DNA of 64,000 nt from Mycobacterium gordonae (GCF_002101675.1 NZ_LQOY01000205.1:1-64000); one strand, 5' to 3'. Numbered from the stretch's first letter, positions 17,067 through 26,596 are shown. Made by a program: numbers and translations. The notes: generated from the sequence alone by a model not told the origin.

Positions 17067-17816
17067 ATGTGGTACTACCTGTTTAAGTACGTCCTCCTGG
17101 GCCCATTGCTGTCCTTGATCGGTCGCCCCAAAGTCGAAGGGCTGCACCACGTTCCGAGTTCCGGTCCGGCGATCCTGGCCAGCAATCACCTGGCGGTGAT
17201 GGACAGTTTCTTCCTGCCGCTGGTAGTGCGGCGCAGAATCACTTTCCTCGCCAAGTCCGAATACTTCACCGGTACCGGGATCAAGGGCTGGTTCAATCGC
17301 TGGTTCTACACCGCCGTCGGACAGGTGCCGATCGACCGCACCGACTCTGAAGCCGCGCAGGCCGCACTGAACACCGCCGAGCAAGTGCTGGGTCAGGGCA
17401 AGTTGCTGGGCATGTATCCGGAGGGCACCCGCTCACCGGACGGGCGGCTCTACAAGGGCAAAACCGGCCTGGCGCGATTGGCCCTGCAGACCGGCGTCCC
17501 CGTCATCCCGGTCGCGATGATCGGCACCGATGTGGTGAACCCGCCCGGCACCACCATGCTGCGTTTCGGCCGGGTCACCGTCCGCTTCGGCAAGCCGATG
17601 GACTTCTCCCGGTTCGACGGCCTGGCCGGAAACCATTTCATCGAGCGCGCCGTCATCGACGAGGTGATGTACGAACTGATGGGCCTATCTGGCCAGGAGT
17701 ACGTCGACATCTACGCCGCCAGCGTCAAGAACGGCAGCGCCGAAGACGGTGACGCAGAGGGCGCCAAACCGGAATCTTCGGTCGCCGCGCGAATCCCCGA
17801 GACCGCCGCCGGTTGA
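17067..17816 (+). CDS. 1-acyl-glycerol-3-phosphate O-acyltransferase family (PlsC)
   Basis: ATG 17067 follows GAGGGAGGG and gives 249 residues. It has the PlsC signatures NHLAVMD (HX4D) and YPEGTRSPDGRL, and GVPVIPVAMIG. It starts with a hydrophobic segment that associates it with the membrane. It transfers an acyl chain to lysophosphatidate or a related acceptor in phospholipid or glycolipid synthesis. The specific acceptor is unclear. The acidic C-terminus is variable. Confidence 0.9.
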   Translation: MWYYLFKYVLLGPLLSLIGRPKVEGLHHVPSSGPAILASNHLAVMDSFFLPLVVRRRITFLAKSEYFTGTGIKGWFNRWFYTAVGQVPIDRTDSEAAQAALNTAEQVLGQGKLLGMYPEGTRSPDGRLYKGKTGLARLALQTGVPVIPVAMIGTDVVNPPGTTMLRFGRVTVRFGKPMDFSRFDGLAGNHFIERAVIDEVMYELMGLSGQEYVDIYAASVKNGSAEDGDAEGAKPESSVAARIPETAAG

Positions 17817-17839
17817 AGGCCGCTTGACGGCGGGCCGCG

Positions 17840-19117
17840 TTAAGCGGCCGCTACGGGTGTGCGTTCGCGCGGTGTCGAGCGCGTCGGCACAACCGCCGCG
17901 GTGACCGTCACGCCGGCGACCACGATGACGGCCAGCGCCCACCAGACGTAGGACATGCCCAGTAGCTGACGCCACCAGTTCGCCGTCGTCTCATGGTGCT
18001 TGGGCAGCAGGTCAATCGGCGACCAGTGCATCAAGGCCAGGCCAGCCACGGTGAGCACGCCCAGCGCAACGTTGCGGCGGCGCCAGGCCAGCACCCCGGT
18101 CACCAGGACCGCCGGCAACATCCACACCCAGTGGTGCGACCAGGACACCGGCGAAACCACCAGGCCGAACAGCGCGACGCAGATCACCGCCAGCGTCGGC
18201 TCGCCGGCTTTGAGGACCCGGCGCATCGCCCAGATGGTCGCGGCCAGCACCACCAGGCAGGCGAGCACCCAGAGCGGAAAACGCTCGTGCTGATCCAGCC
18301 CCAACCGGGCCAGCGAGCCCGCGATGTTCTGGTCGGTGTTCAGCGCCGCCTCACCGATGCGGTCGGTGTGCTGCAGCGTCTTCGTCCAGTACTCCCACGA
18401 GTCCTGCCAGGCCAGCGCGAAGCCCAGCACCGTCGCCCCCGCGAAACTCGCCACTGACGTCAGGGCGGCCCGGTTGTCGCGGCGCAGCAGGAAGTACAGC
18501 AGGAACACCGCCGGGGTGAGCTTGAGCGCGATCCCCAGCCCTAGCAGCAGACCCCGCGGCCAGGGCGTGCGACGGGGGAAGCAGTCGGCGATCACCAACG
18601 TCATCAACACGGCGTTGATCTGGCCGAAGGCGAAGTTGGACGCGATCGGTTCCAGCCAGATCGACGCGGGCGCGACGATCACGACGGCAAGCCACGCGCG
18701 GCGCAGCCATGCCGGACCGGGCAGCAGCCTCGAGTCGGCCCACACGTCGAGCCGGGTCAACACGATCATCGTCGACACCAGGAGGACCACCAACGTCAGC
18801 GCGGTGATCACCACGCTGGCGACGGGCATGCCCATCCAGGCGAACGGACTGAACGCGATCGCGGCCAGCGGGGGGTAGGTGAACGGAAGATCCACGATGG
18901 GTGTGTGGAACATCACGTTGCCGGTGTACAGCGGGCGCCCGTCCAGCCACGCCCGCCCGCCCATCTGATACACGTCGATGTCGATGCGATACGGAATGTG
19001 GCCGAACAACTGCCAGCACGTGTAGGTCAGTGCCAGGGCGGCAAGCAGCCAGAGCAGGCACCATAGCGAAACCCGCCCGAGTCGACTGGCCACCCCGGGC
19101 GACCGCAATTTACTCAT
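17840..19117 (-). CDS. GT-C alpha-1,2-mannosyltransferase-like membrane protein (Rv2181-like)
   Basis: A 425-residue polytopic protein with about ten hydrophobic helices and the GT87-type loop (DVYQMGGRAWLDGRPLY) containing the acidic residues typical of polyprenyl-phosphomannose-dependent GT-C enzymes. Its position corresponds to Rv2181, which in M. tuberculosis adds alpha-1,2 mannose branches to the LM/LAM mannan, as I recall (MptC in some papers). It is convergent with the acyltransferase and divergent from the next membrane protein. Confidence 0.85.
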   Translation of the reverse strand: MSKLRSPGVASRLGRVSLWCLLWLLAALALTYTCWQLFGHIPYRIDIDVYQMGGRAWLDGRPLYTGNVMFHTPIVDLPFTYPPLAAIAFSPFAWMGMPVASVVITALTLVVLLVSTMIVLTRLDVWADSRLLPGPAWLRRAWLAVVIVAPASIWLEPIASNFAFGQINAVLMTLVIADCFPRRTPWPRGLLLGLGIALKLTPAVFLLYFLLRRDNRAALTSVASFAGATVLGFALAWQDSWEYWTKTLQHTDRIGEAALNTDQNIAGSLARLGLDQHERFPLWVLACLVVLAATIWAMRRVLKAGEPTLAVICVALFGLVVSPVSWSHHWVWMLPAVLVTGVLAWRRRNVALGVLTVAGLALMHWSPIDLLPKHHETTANWWRQLLGMSYVWWALAVIVVAGVTVTAAVVPTRSTPRERTPVAAA

Positions 19118-19221
19118 GTCTACTCATTTTCAGGAGACAGCCTAATCGTTATTTGGGCTTGTTTTGCCCGCGCAGCGCGGCTTGCGGGTGTGGCGCGCCG
19201 GTCGGGCGTAGGTTTTTTTGA

Positions 19222-20088
19222 GTGCACCACTGGTTGCAGCACGACATCATCGACCGCGGCCGGCTGCCGCTGCTGTGTTGTCTGGTCGCCTTCATCCTGA
19301 CGTTTTTCGTCACGCGGTCGTGTGTGCGCTTCATTCGTCACCGGGCCGACCGCAACCGTCCGGCCCGGTGGTGGCAGCCGCGGAATATCCACGTCGGCGC
19401 TGTGCACATCCACCATGTGGCGTTCGGGGTGGTGCTGGTGATGCTGTCCGGGCTGACCCTGGTGACCCTGGCGGTCAACGGTCAGCAACCTCAACTCACG
19501 CTGGCGGCAATACTTTTCGGAGTCGGCGCGGCGCTGGTGCTGGACGAGTACGCACTGATCCTGCACCTGTCCGATGTCTACTGGGAGGAAGACGGCCGCA
19601 GTTCGGTGGATGCGGTGTTCGCCGCGATCGCGGTAGCCGGGTTGTTGATGCTGGGCCTGCACCCGCTGATGTTCGTGCTGCCCATCCGCTACGACGGTGA
19701 CTGGTTGACGCTGCAGAGCACGCTGGCCTCCGCGCTCGTGTTCACCCTGCCGTTGGCGGTGATCGTGCTGCTCAAGGGCAAGGTTTGGACCGGGCTGCTG
19801 GGCATGTTCATCGTGGTGCTGCTGATCGTCGGTGCGGTGCGGTTGTCCCGTCCGCACGCCCCGTGGGCGCGGTGGCGTTACACCGCCCGGCCGGCGAAGA
19901 TGCGGCGCGCGCTGGCACGCGAACGCAGATGGCGGCGCCCGGTGGTGCAGGCCAAGCTGTGGCTGCAGGGCGCGATCGCCGGCACTCCGCGGCTGCCCGA
20001 CGAGCGCACCGTGGATGCGCAGCTGGATCTCGAGGTGCACCCCGCGCCGCCGCCCGACAGCACCGGGCCCATCCCGATCGGGGGCTAG
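19222..20088 (+). CDS. Conserved integral membrane protein (Rv2180c-like)
   Basis: GTG 19222 gives 288 residues. Six or so hydrophobic helices are seen in the first 220 residues, and a His-rich loop (NIHVGAVHIHHVAFG) lies after the first helix, which could hold a metal. The cytoplasmic C-terminus is basic and ends with a proline-rich tail. It sits next to a mannosyltransferase, and a role in envelope assembly is only a guess. No family function is known to me. Confidence 0.75.
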   Translation: MHHWLQHDIIDRGRLPLLCCLVAFILTFFVTRSCVRFIRHRADRNRPARWWQPRNIHVGAVHIHHVAFGVVLVMLSGLTLVTLAVNGQQPQLTLAAILFGVGAALVLDEYALILHLSDVYWEEDGRSSVDAVFAAIAVAGLLMLGLHPLMFVLPIRYDGDWLTLQSTLASALVFTLPLAVIVLLKGKVWTGLLGMFIVVLLIVGAVRLSRPHAPWARWRYTARPAKMRRALARERRWRRPVVQAKLWLQGAIAGTPRLPDERTVDAQLDLEVHPAPPPDSTGPIPIGG

Positions 20089-20094
20089 TAGGGG

Positions 20095-20158
20095 GCGCGA
20101 GGAGACGCAAAAGCCCCCGGGAGCGAACGCTCCACGGGGCTTTTGCGTCTCCTCGCGC
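20095..20158. terminator. 64-bp near-perfect palindrome
   Basis: A 23-bp perfect inverted repeat (arms 20095-20117 and 20136-20158, core GAGACGCAAAAGCCCC) encloses a second 6-bp hairpin (GGAGCG-AA-CGCTCC, 20120-20133) after two mismatches. It lies in the 94-base gap between two plus-strand genes. Likely a terminator or a dispersed intergenic repeat; no clear T-tract follows beyond the arm itself. Confidence 0.7.
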
Positions 20159-20182
20159 AACGGGCGCAACTAAGCTGCGGCG

Positions 20183-20674
20183 GTGCGGTACTTCTACGAC
20201 ACCGAATTTATCGAGGACGGCCGCACCATCGAGTTGATCTCGATCGGGGTGGTCGCCGAGGACGGGCGGGAGTACTACGCCGTGTCCTCGGAGTTCGACC
20301 CCGGCCGAGCCGGCAACTGGGTGCGGGCCCACGTCCTGCCCAAACTGCCGTCGCCGTCGTCCCAGCTGTGGCGCTCGCGCCGGCGGATCCGCGCCGATCT
20401 GGAACAGTTCCTGGGCGTCAACGGCTCGGAGCCCATCGAGCTGTGGGCCTGGCTGGGCGCTTACGACCACGTGGTTCTGTGCCAGCTGTGGGGGACGATG
20501 CCTCAGCTGCCGAAAGCGATCCCCAGATTCACCCGGGAACTGCGCCAATTGTGGGAAGACCGGGGATCCCCGCGGCTGCCGCCCAGATCCGCCGATGCGC
20601 ACGACGCGTTGGTCGATGCCCGGGATCAGTTGCGCCGCTTCCAGATAATCAACTCCCTGGACGGCGCGGGCTAG
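20183..20674 (+). CDS. RNase AS, 3'-5' exoribonuclease
   Basis: A 163-residue DEDDh nuclease from GTG 20183. The first acidic pair is in FYDTEFIE (Asp6, Glu8), and the C-terminal AHDALVDARDQL carries the His and Asp of the fifth position. The small size and WAWLGAYDHV segment match the RNase AS group (Rv2179c in M. tuberculosis), which trims adenosine-containing RNA in the cytoplasm. It lies between the palindrome and aroG. Confidence 0.88.
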   Translation: MRYFYDTEFIEDGRTIELISIGVVAEDGREYYAVSSEFDPGRAGNWVRAHVLPKLPSPSSQLWRSRRRIRADLEQFLGVNGSEPIELWAWLGAYDHVVLCQLWGTMPQLPKAIPRFTRELRQLWEDRGSPRLPPRSADAHDALVDARDQLRRFQIINSLDGAG

Positions 20675-20722
20675 CGGCGTTCGCCCTGATCAGCCGCGAA
20701 CGGCCACAGTTACCATGGACCG

Positions 20723-22120
20723 ATGAACTGGACCGTCGACATTCCGATCGACCAGCTGCCGCCGCTGCCGCCGCTGCCTGCTGACCTGCGGGCGCAGCTC
20801 GACGCCGCACTGGCCAAGCCGGCCGCCCAGCAGCCGAGCTGGGACGCCGACGAAGCGGCGGCGATGCGCAAGGTGCTCGAAAGTGTGCCGCCGGTGACGG
20901 TGCCGTCGGAGATCGTCCGGCTGCAGGAACAGCTCGCGCAGGTCGCCAGGGGCGAGGCGTTCCTGCTGCAAGGCGGTGACTGCGCCGAGACCTTCACCGA
21001 CAACACCGAACCCCACATCCGCGGCAACATCCGCACCCTGTTGCAGATGGCCGTGGTGCTCACCTACGGCGCCAGCATGCCGGTGGTGAAGGTGGCCCGT
21101 ATCGCGGGGCAGTACGCCAAGCCACGGTCGGCCGACATCGACGCGCTGGGTTTGAAGTCCTACCGCGGCGACATGATCAACGGCTTCGCGCCCGACGCCG
21201 CGGTCCGCGCCCACGACCCGTCGCGGCTGGTACGGGCCTACGCCAACGCCAGCGCCGCGATGAACCTGGTGCGGGCGCTGACGTCGTCGGGCTTCTCTTC
21301 GCTGCACCTGGCGCACGACTGGAACCGGGAGTTTGTGCGCACGTCACCGGCCGGCGCGCGGTACGAGGCCCTGGCATCCGAGATCGACCGCGCGCTGCGG
21401 TTCATGAGCGCCTGCGGGGTGGCCGACCGTAACCTGCAGACCGCCGAGATCTACGCCAGCCACGAGGCTCTGGTCCTGGACTACGAGCGCTCCATGCTCC
21501 GGTTGTCTGACGACCCCGATGTGGAAGGCGGGGAACCGAAACTCTACGACCTGTCGGCGCACACCGTCTGGATCGGCGAGCGCACCCGCCAGCTCGACGG
21601 CGCCCACCTGGCGTTCGCCGAGGTGATTGCCAACCCGATCGGCGTCAAGATCGGTCCGACCATGACCCCCGAGCTGGCCGTCGAATACGTCGAGCGCCTG
21701 GATCCGCACAACAAGCCGGGCCGGCTGACCCTGGTGAGCCGGCTGGGCAACAACAAGGTGCGTGACGTGCTGCCCCCGATCATCGAGAAGGTGCAAGCGG
21801 CGGGCCACCAGGTGATCTGGCAGTGCGACCCGATGCACGGCAACACCCACGAATCGTCGACGGGCTACAAGACTCGCCACTTCGACCGCATCGTCGACGA
21901 GGTGCAGGGCTTTTTCGAGGTGCACCGCGCACTGGGCACCCACCCGGGCGGCATCCACGTCGAGATCACCGGCGAGAACGTGACCGAATGCCTCGGTGGG
22001 GCACAAGACATCTCGGACACCGATTTGGGCGGTCGGTACGAGACGGCGTGTGATCCCCGGCTGAACACCCAGCAGTCGCTGGAGCTGGCCTTTTTGGTCG
22101 CGGAGATGCTGCGCGACTAA
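20723..22120 (+). CDS. aroG: Class II DAHP synthase
   Basis: A 465-residue enzyme starting at ATG 20723. It joins phosphoenolpyruvate and erythrose-4-phosphate to make DAHP, first step of the shikimate pathway. The plant-like type II motifs GQYAKPRS, LQGGDCAETF and the metal-site segments (CDPMHGN and the Glu/Asp near the C-terminus) are visible. In M. tuberculosis the enzyme is allosterically controlled by aromatic amino acids and by chorismate mutase. It runs tail-to-tail with pknL with only seven bases between stop codons. Confidence 0.96.
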   Translation: MNWTVDIPIDQLPPLPPLPADLRAQLDAALAKPAAQQPSWDADEAAAMRKVLESVPPVTVPSEIVRLQEQLAQVARGEAFLLQGGDCAETFTDNTEPHIRGNIRTLLQMAVVLTYGASMPVVKVARIAGQYAKPRSADIDALGLKSYRGDMINGFAPDAAVRAHDPSRLVRAYANASAAMNLVRALTSSGFSSLHLAHDWNREFVRTSPAGARYEALASEIDRALRFMSACGVADRNLQTAEIYASHEALVLDYERSMLRLSDDPDVEGGEPKLYDLSAHTVWIGERTRQLDGAHLAFAEVIANPIGVKIGPTMTPELAVEYVERLDPHNKPGRLTLVSRLGNNKVRDVLPPIIEKVQAAGHQVIWQCDPMHGNTHESSTGYKTRHFDRIVDEVQGFFEVHRALGTHPGGIHVEITGENVTECLGGAQDISDTDLGGRYETACDPRLNTQQSLELAFLVAEMLRD

Positions 22121-22127
22121 AGAGCGA

Positions 22128-23324
22128 CTAGAGCAGCGTGCTCAGGTGCACGCCGATCGTCCACCCGGCGGTCGCCACCAACCCGGTCAGCGTCACCACC
22201 ACGGCCATCCAGATCAGCACCATCCGGCGGCCGTGCTGGCGCGCCCAGACGAATTCGTCGAGGGATATCCCGGCGAATTCACCTGAGTGCCCGACGTATT
22301 CGTCGTCCGTCTCGTCGAAGGCGTCCGGTGGCGCCGGCGCCGCGGAGTCGGACTCCCCGGGTTCGCGGGTGAACTGACGGGTCGGGTTCGGGGCCGGGCG
22401 CGCAGTCATCCGGCTGTGCTCCAGCGCCCGGTGCTGAGCGGAGTTGCGCGGCGCCGGAACCCGGAAGTCCGGCAATCCCAACTCCTCGACGATCGATTCC
22501 AGGTCAGCGGCCATCTCGATCGCATCGGCATACCGTTGTGACGCGTCGCGGGCGGTGGCGCACGCCACGAATTCGTCGAGTTGTGTTGGCACACCGTCGA
22601 TTACGGAGCTCGGCGGCGGCACATCGTTATCCAGCCGTTGATAGGCGACCGACAACGCGGTGTCGCCGGTGAACGGAGGGTGCCCGGTGAGCAGCTCATA
22701 GGTGAGGATTCCGACCGAGTAGACGTCGCTGCGCGGACCCGCGTTGCCGTCGCGGACCTGCTCGGGCGACAGGTACGCCGCGGTGCCCAGAATCACACTG
22801 GCCGACGTGATTCCGGCGGCGGCGACGGCGCGGACCAGCCCGAAATCGGCGATCTTGACCTCGCCGTCGTCGGAGATCAGCACGTTCTCCGGCTTGACGT
22901 CACGGTGTACCAGCCCGGCCCGGTGCGCGGCCGCCAGCCCGCCCAGAACCGGGCGCAGTACCGCCGCCACGGCGTGGGGCGGCATCGGACCGCGCTCGGC
23001 CAGCAGTTCGCGCAGGGTGCCGCCCTCTACGAGTTCCATCACCAGAAATGGGTGCCTGCCGTCCTGGCCCTGGTCGTAGACCGCGACCAGGCCCGGATTC
23101 TTCAGCCGGGCGACGGTGCGCGCCTCGAGCTGGAAGCGGTGCAGGAACTGCTGATCGCCGGCGTAGCGGGAATCCATCACCTTCAGCGCGACCGGGCGGT
23201 CCAGTCGCGTGTCGAGGCCCCGGTAGACGGTTGAGGTGCCGCCGCTGCCGATTTTCGCCTGCACCAGGTACCGGCCATCCAGCAAGGTGTTGTCCAACGG
23301 GTCCCCTCCAACCACGGAGGCCAT
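22128..23324 (-). CDS. pknL: Ser/Thr protein kinase PknL
   Basis: ATG 23324 gives 398 residues. All Hanks motifs are present: Lys48 in VALKVMD, HRD at 140-142, DFG at 160-162 and the APE-equivalent SPEQ. One transmembrane helix lies at about 370-392 with almost nothing after it, so there is no external sensor domain. In the activation loop Thr173 is kept, but residue 175, a second phosphorylated Thr in M. tuberculosis as I recall, is Ala here. It is divergent from the gene for its known substrate, the Rv2175c-like regulator. Confidence 0.95.
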   Translation of the reverse strand: MASVVGGDPLDNTLLDGRYLVQAKIGSGGTSTVYRGLDTRLDRPVALKVMDSRYAGDQQFLHRFQLEARTVARLKNPGLVAVYDQGQDGRHPFLVMELVEGGTLRELLAERGPMPPHAVAAVLRPVLGGLAAAHRAGLVHRDVKPENVLISDDGEVKIADFGLVRAVAAAGITSASVILGTAAYLSPEQVRDGNAGPRSDVYSVGILTYELLTGHPPFTGDTALSVAYQRLDNDVPPPSSVIDGVPTQLDEFVACATARDASQRYADAIEMAADLESIVEELGLPDFRVPAPRNSAQHRALEHSRMTARPAPNPTRQFTREPGESDSAAPAPPDAFDETDDEYVGHSGEFAGISLDEFVWARQHGRRMVLIWMAVVVTLTGLVATAGWTIGVHLSTLL

Positions 23325-23395
23325 CGTAGGTGGACGGCGCGATTTGATCGCAGAACGCGCAGACTTGCCCGGCCGGCAAGTTCTAGACTGACGTC

Positions 23396-23800
23396 GTGGG
23401 CAGCATCCCGGCCGGCGACGATGTTCTGGATCCCGACGAGCCAACCTACGACCTGTCCCGGGTCGCCGAACTGCTCGGCATCTCGGTGAGCAAGGTCCTG
23501 CAGCAGCTGAGGGAAGGTCACCTGGTCGCGGTGCGCCGCGACGGTGGCGTGGTGGTGCCGCAGGTGTTCTTCACCAACGCCGGCCAGGTGGTCAAGAGCC
23601 TGCCGGGCCTGTTGACGATCCTGCACGACGGCGGCTACCACGAAACCGAGATCGTGCGCTGGCTGTTCACCCCCGACCCGTCGCTCACCGTCACCCGCGA
23701 CGGCTCGCGCGATGCGTTGAACAATGCCCGCCCGGTGGATGCGCTGCACGCCCATCAGGCCCGCGAGGTGGTGCGGCGCGCCCAGGCTATGGCGTACTGA
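23396..23800 (+). CDS. DNA-binding protein, PknL substrate homologue (Rv2175c-like)
   Basis: A 134-residue protein with a winged helix-turn-helix (AELLGISVSKVLQQLREGHL) near the N-terminus and a compact C-terminal domain. GTG 23396 is the only usable start, because a TAG lies four codons upstream in frame. The M. tuberculosis protein as I remember it has about 12 extra N-terminal residues that hold the Thr9 phosphorylated by PknL; here that segment is absent. It is divergent from pknL. Its last 14 bases overlap the end of mptA. Confidence 0.88.
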   Translation: MGSIPAGDDVLDPDEPTYDLSRVAELLGISVSKVLQQLREGHLVAVRRDGGVVVPQVFFTNAGQVVKSLPGLLTILHDGGYHETEIVRWLFTPDPSLTVTRDGSRDALNNARPVDALHAHQAREVVRRAQAMAY

Positions 23801-25319
23801 CCGCCGCTGCGTCCGCCCCGGGGTCTGTCTCGGGGTCCGCATCGCGCGCCGGCTCCCGGTACAGCGAATACCAGGCCAGCACCGCGAAAGCGGTCGCCAG
23901 CCCGACGTGCAGCCAGGAATACATGCCGTGTGATCCGTCGGGCTTGAAGATGACCATGATCCACGTCGAGAAACCCGCGATCGCCGCCATCGCCCGACGG
24001 GACTGGGCCAGCGGGGCAAGCACCGCCAGTGGCCAGGAGTAGTACCACGGCAGGGCGGCGGGAACGAACAACACCACGATCACCATCACCCAGAAGATGC
24101 CCAGCAGCGCGTCGCGGTCGTCGCGGCGGAAGCGCCACCACAACACCGGCAGGGACACCAGGATGACCACGATCCCGATCAGCCGGGCGATCCGCAGCAC
24201 GGTGTAGAACTGCACCGCGAACAGGCCGCTGGTGAAAGCGTGAATCAGGTTTGCCGCGGCGGTCGGGACGGTCAGCCAGTTGATGATCTTCACCGAACCG
24301 GCCAGCGCGGTCAGCCAGCCCAGCCCCACCCCGGCCACCAGCGACAGCACGGCGAAGCCGACGACACAGATCGCCAGCGACGCCAGCACCGCCGCCCCGA
24401 ACGCGCGGACGGGCCGCCAGCCGCGATCCTCCCGCAGATGACGCATCCACACCCAGCACAGGAATGGCAGCGCCAGCCCCGCGGTGGCTTTCACCGCGAT
24501 CGCAATGGTGAGCAGGGTGATTCCGGCGACGTGGTGGCGTTGCAGGGTGAGCGCGATGCCCGCGGCCATCAGGCCCACCATCAGCATTTCGTTGTGGACG
24601 CCGCCCATCAGATGGATGAGCACCAGCGGGTTCAGCACGCAGATCCACAGCGCCTTCGCGCCGTCGGTGCCCAGATGATTGGCCAGCCGGGGGGCGGCCC
24701 AGATCAACAGTGCCAAGCCGGGCAGCATGCTCAGTCGCAGCAGCATTGTGCCGGCGACCACGTTGTTGCCGACGATCATCGTGACCACCTTGGCCACCAG
24801 GATGAACGCTGGACCGTAGGGCGCGGTGGTGATGGTCCAGATGGGTGAGACGTCGTCCAGCAGCGCGTTGGGGTTACCGACCGGCCCGACCGCATAGGGG
24901 TCCAGGCCGTCGCGTAGCAGCGCGCCCTGCGCGAGATACGAGTAGGTGTCGCGGCTGAACACCGGCACCGACAACAGCAGGGGCGCCAGCCAGAACGCGG
25001 TGGTGGCTCGCATGGTGAACTCGGTCGCCGCACCGGCCAGGCACTGCCGGCCCAGCCGCAGCCAGGCGATCAGCATCAGCCCGACGCCGAGCCACAGCAG
25101 GATCGACGACAACACCAGACCGTGCCCGAATCGCATCCAGGACAGGTGCAGCGACTCCAGTAGCGGGTCGTGCTGACGGGTGCTGCCGGCGCCCAGGCCG
25201 CCGGCGGTGATCAGCACCGCGCCCACGAAGCCGAGTCGGGCGGGCCCACCCTCGGCGGCGGTGGCGAACGCGCGCAACTTCGAAAGGCGTTGGCGGTAAG
25301 GCTCTTTGGTGACTGGCAT
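23787..25319 (-). CDS. mptA: Alpha-1,6-mannosyltransferase
   Basis: A 510-residue GT-C membrane protein with about 12 hydrophobic segments. The first external loop contains SRDTYSYLAQGALL, with the aspartate typical of polyprenyl-phosphomannose-dependent enzymes. MptA extends the alpha-1,6-mannan core of LM and LAM on the outer face of the membrane. It starts at ATG 25319, three bases after the idsA2 stop codon (25323-25325), so both are probably cotranscribed. Confidence 0.92.
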   Translation of the reverse strand: MPVTKEPYRQRLSKLRAFATAAEGGPARLGFVGAVLITAGGLGAGSTRQHDPLLESLHLSWMRFGHGLVLSSILLWLGVGLMLIAWLRLGRQCLAGAATEFTMRATTAFWLAPLLLSVPVFSRDTYSYLAQGALLRDGLDPYAVGPVGNPNALLDDVSPIWTITTAPYGPAFILVAKVVTMIVGNNVVAGTMLLRLSMLPGLALLIWAAPRLANHLGTDGAKALWICVLNPLVLIHLMGGVHNEMLMVGLMAAGIALTLQRHHVAGITLLTIAIAVKATAGLALPFLCWVWMRHLREDRGWRPVRAFGAAVLASLAICVVGFAVLSLVAGVGLGWLTALAGSVKIINWLTVPTAAANLIHAFTSGLFAVQFYTVLRIARLIGIVVILVSLPVLWWRFRRDDRDALLGIFWVMVIVVLFVPAALPWYYSWPLAVLAPLAQSRRAMAAIAGFSTWIMVIFKPDGSHGMYSWLHVGLATAFAVLAWYSLYREPARDADPETDPGADAAAVSTP

Positions 25320-25322
25320 GGG

Positions 25323-26414
25323 TCAGGCGGTCCGGTCGGTCGCCCGGCGGGCCAGTTCGGACAATCCCGCTTTGGCGGTCGCGTTGATCGGCGCGGCGGA
25401 CAACGTCGCCAGTGCGCGCTCGGTGAGCTCGCCGATGCGGTTCTCCGAGGCGGCCAGGGCGCCCAGGTCTTCGATCACCGTGCGAAGTTCACGTACCTGC
25501 GCATCGGTCAACTCGGTCCCGATCGAGGTGCGCAACAGCTCGGCCGCCACCGGGTCTGATTCGTCGGCCAATCTGGTGGCCTCGGCCAGCAACACGGTGC
25601 GCTTGCCCGAGCGCAGGTCGTCACCGGAGGGTTTGCCCGTCACCGCGGGGTCGCCGAACACGCCGAGCACGTCGTCGCGAAGCTGGAATGCCACCCCGAG
25701 GTCGGTCCCGAATTGCTGGAAGGCCGCCAGCACGTCGGGTCGGTCGGCAGCGGCTGCCGCTCCCAGCTGCAATGGTCGAGACACCGTATACGAGGCGGTT
25801 TTGTAGGTGGCGACGGCCATGGCTGATGCGACCGCCTCGGCGGCCGAGGCCGCCGGTGCGGCCTCCGCGACGATGTCGAGGAACTGGCCGCCTAGCACCT
25901 CGGTGCGGATATCCGACCAGACACGTTCGACGCGTTGCCGGGCCGCAGGGCACAGGCCGGCCCGGGAGATGACGTCGTTTGCCCAGGCGTGCGCGATGTC
26001 ACCGAGCAGGATCGCCGCGGACAATCCGAACTGCTCGGCTGCGCCGTGCCAGTTCCGGTCGCGATGCAGGGCCGCGAAATGTACGTGGGCGGTCGGCCTA
26101 CCGCGACGCGTCGCGGAGGCGTCGATCACATCGTCGTGGATCAGCGCAAACGCGTGCAGCAACTCCAGCGCCCCGAACAGCAGCAGCGCATCCGGATCGG
26201 GTGCCTCGGTGCTCACCGCGTCCCAACCCCAGTACGCGAAGACCGGACGGATCCGCTTGCCGCCACTGAGCACGAAGTCTTCGAGCCAGCCGGTCAACGT
26301 GTCGTAGTCGTCGCCGAGATAAGCGGCTTCGGTGCGTCGGTGGTGCACATACCGTCGCAGCTGTTCGGTGATGGCGCCGGCCGCCTCGACGGTTGCCGAT
26401 GCTTCCAGGCTCAC
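25323..26414 (-). CDS. idsA2: Polyprenyl (geranylgeranyl) diphosphate synthase family
   Basis: GTG 26414 gives 363 residues. The two aspartate-rich motifs are visible, the first in the region IHDDVIDASATRRG and the second in QLRDDVLGVFGD, plus the lysine/arginine motif GGKRIRP. Note that the first reads DDVID (DDxxD), complete. It elongates isoprenyl diphosphates from IPP, and may supply chains for polyprenyl-phosphate sugar carriers used by its neighbour MptA, which is inference from location. Confidence 0.9.
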   Translation of the reverse strand: MSLEASATVEAAGAITEQLRRYVHHRRTEAAYLGDDYDTLTGWLEDFVLSGGKRIRPVFAYWGWDAVSTEAPDPDALLLFGALELLHAFALIHDDVIDASATRRGRPTAHVHFAALHRDRNWHGAAEQFGLSAAILLGDIAHAWANDVISRAGLCPAARQRVERVWSDIRTEVLGGQFLDIVAEAAPAASAAEAVASAMAVATYKTASYTVSRPLQLGAAAAADRPDVLAAFQQFGTDLGVAFQLRDDVLGVFGDPAVTGKPSGDDLRSGKRTVLLAEATRLADESDPVAAELLRTSIGTELTDAQVRELRTVIEDLGALAASENRIGELTERALATLSAAPINATAKAGLSELARRATDRTA

Positions 26415-26596
26415 CGGAGGTGCCCCTTTCTGCTCGGCGTGCTTCTGGCCCGACAGTGTATGCCGCCCCGTTGCCGGTGGCCCGCCGGCGACCCCAGCTG
26501 GTTCGGTCGCGCCGACCGTCGCCCCTATGCTGTCGTGGTGGCCCGGCAGCGGGCATCGGGGGGTAGCCGCAGTCGGAACCATAGGGAGAAGGAGCC

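Noticed and set aside
19120..20169. Minus-strand frame of about 350 codons opposite the Rv2180c-like gene
   Set aside because: Low-complexity Gln/His/Arg-rich translation; the plus strand encodes a clean multi-helix protein.
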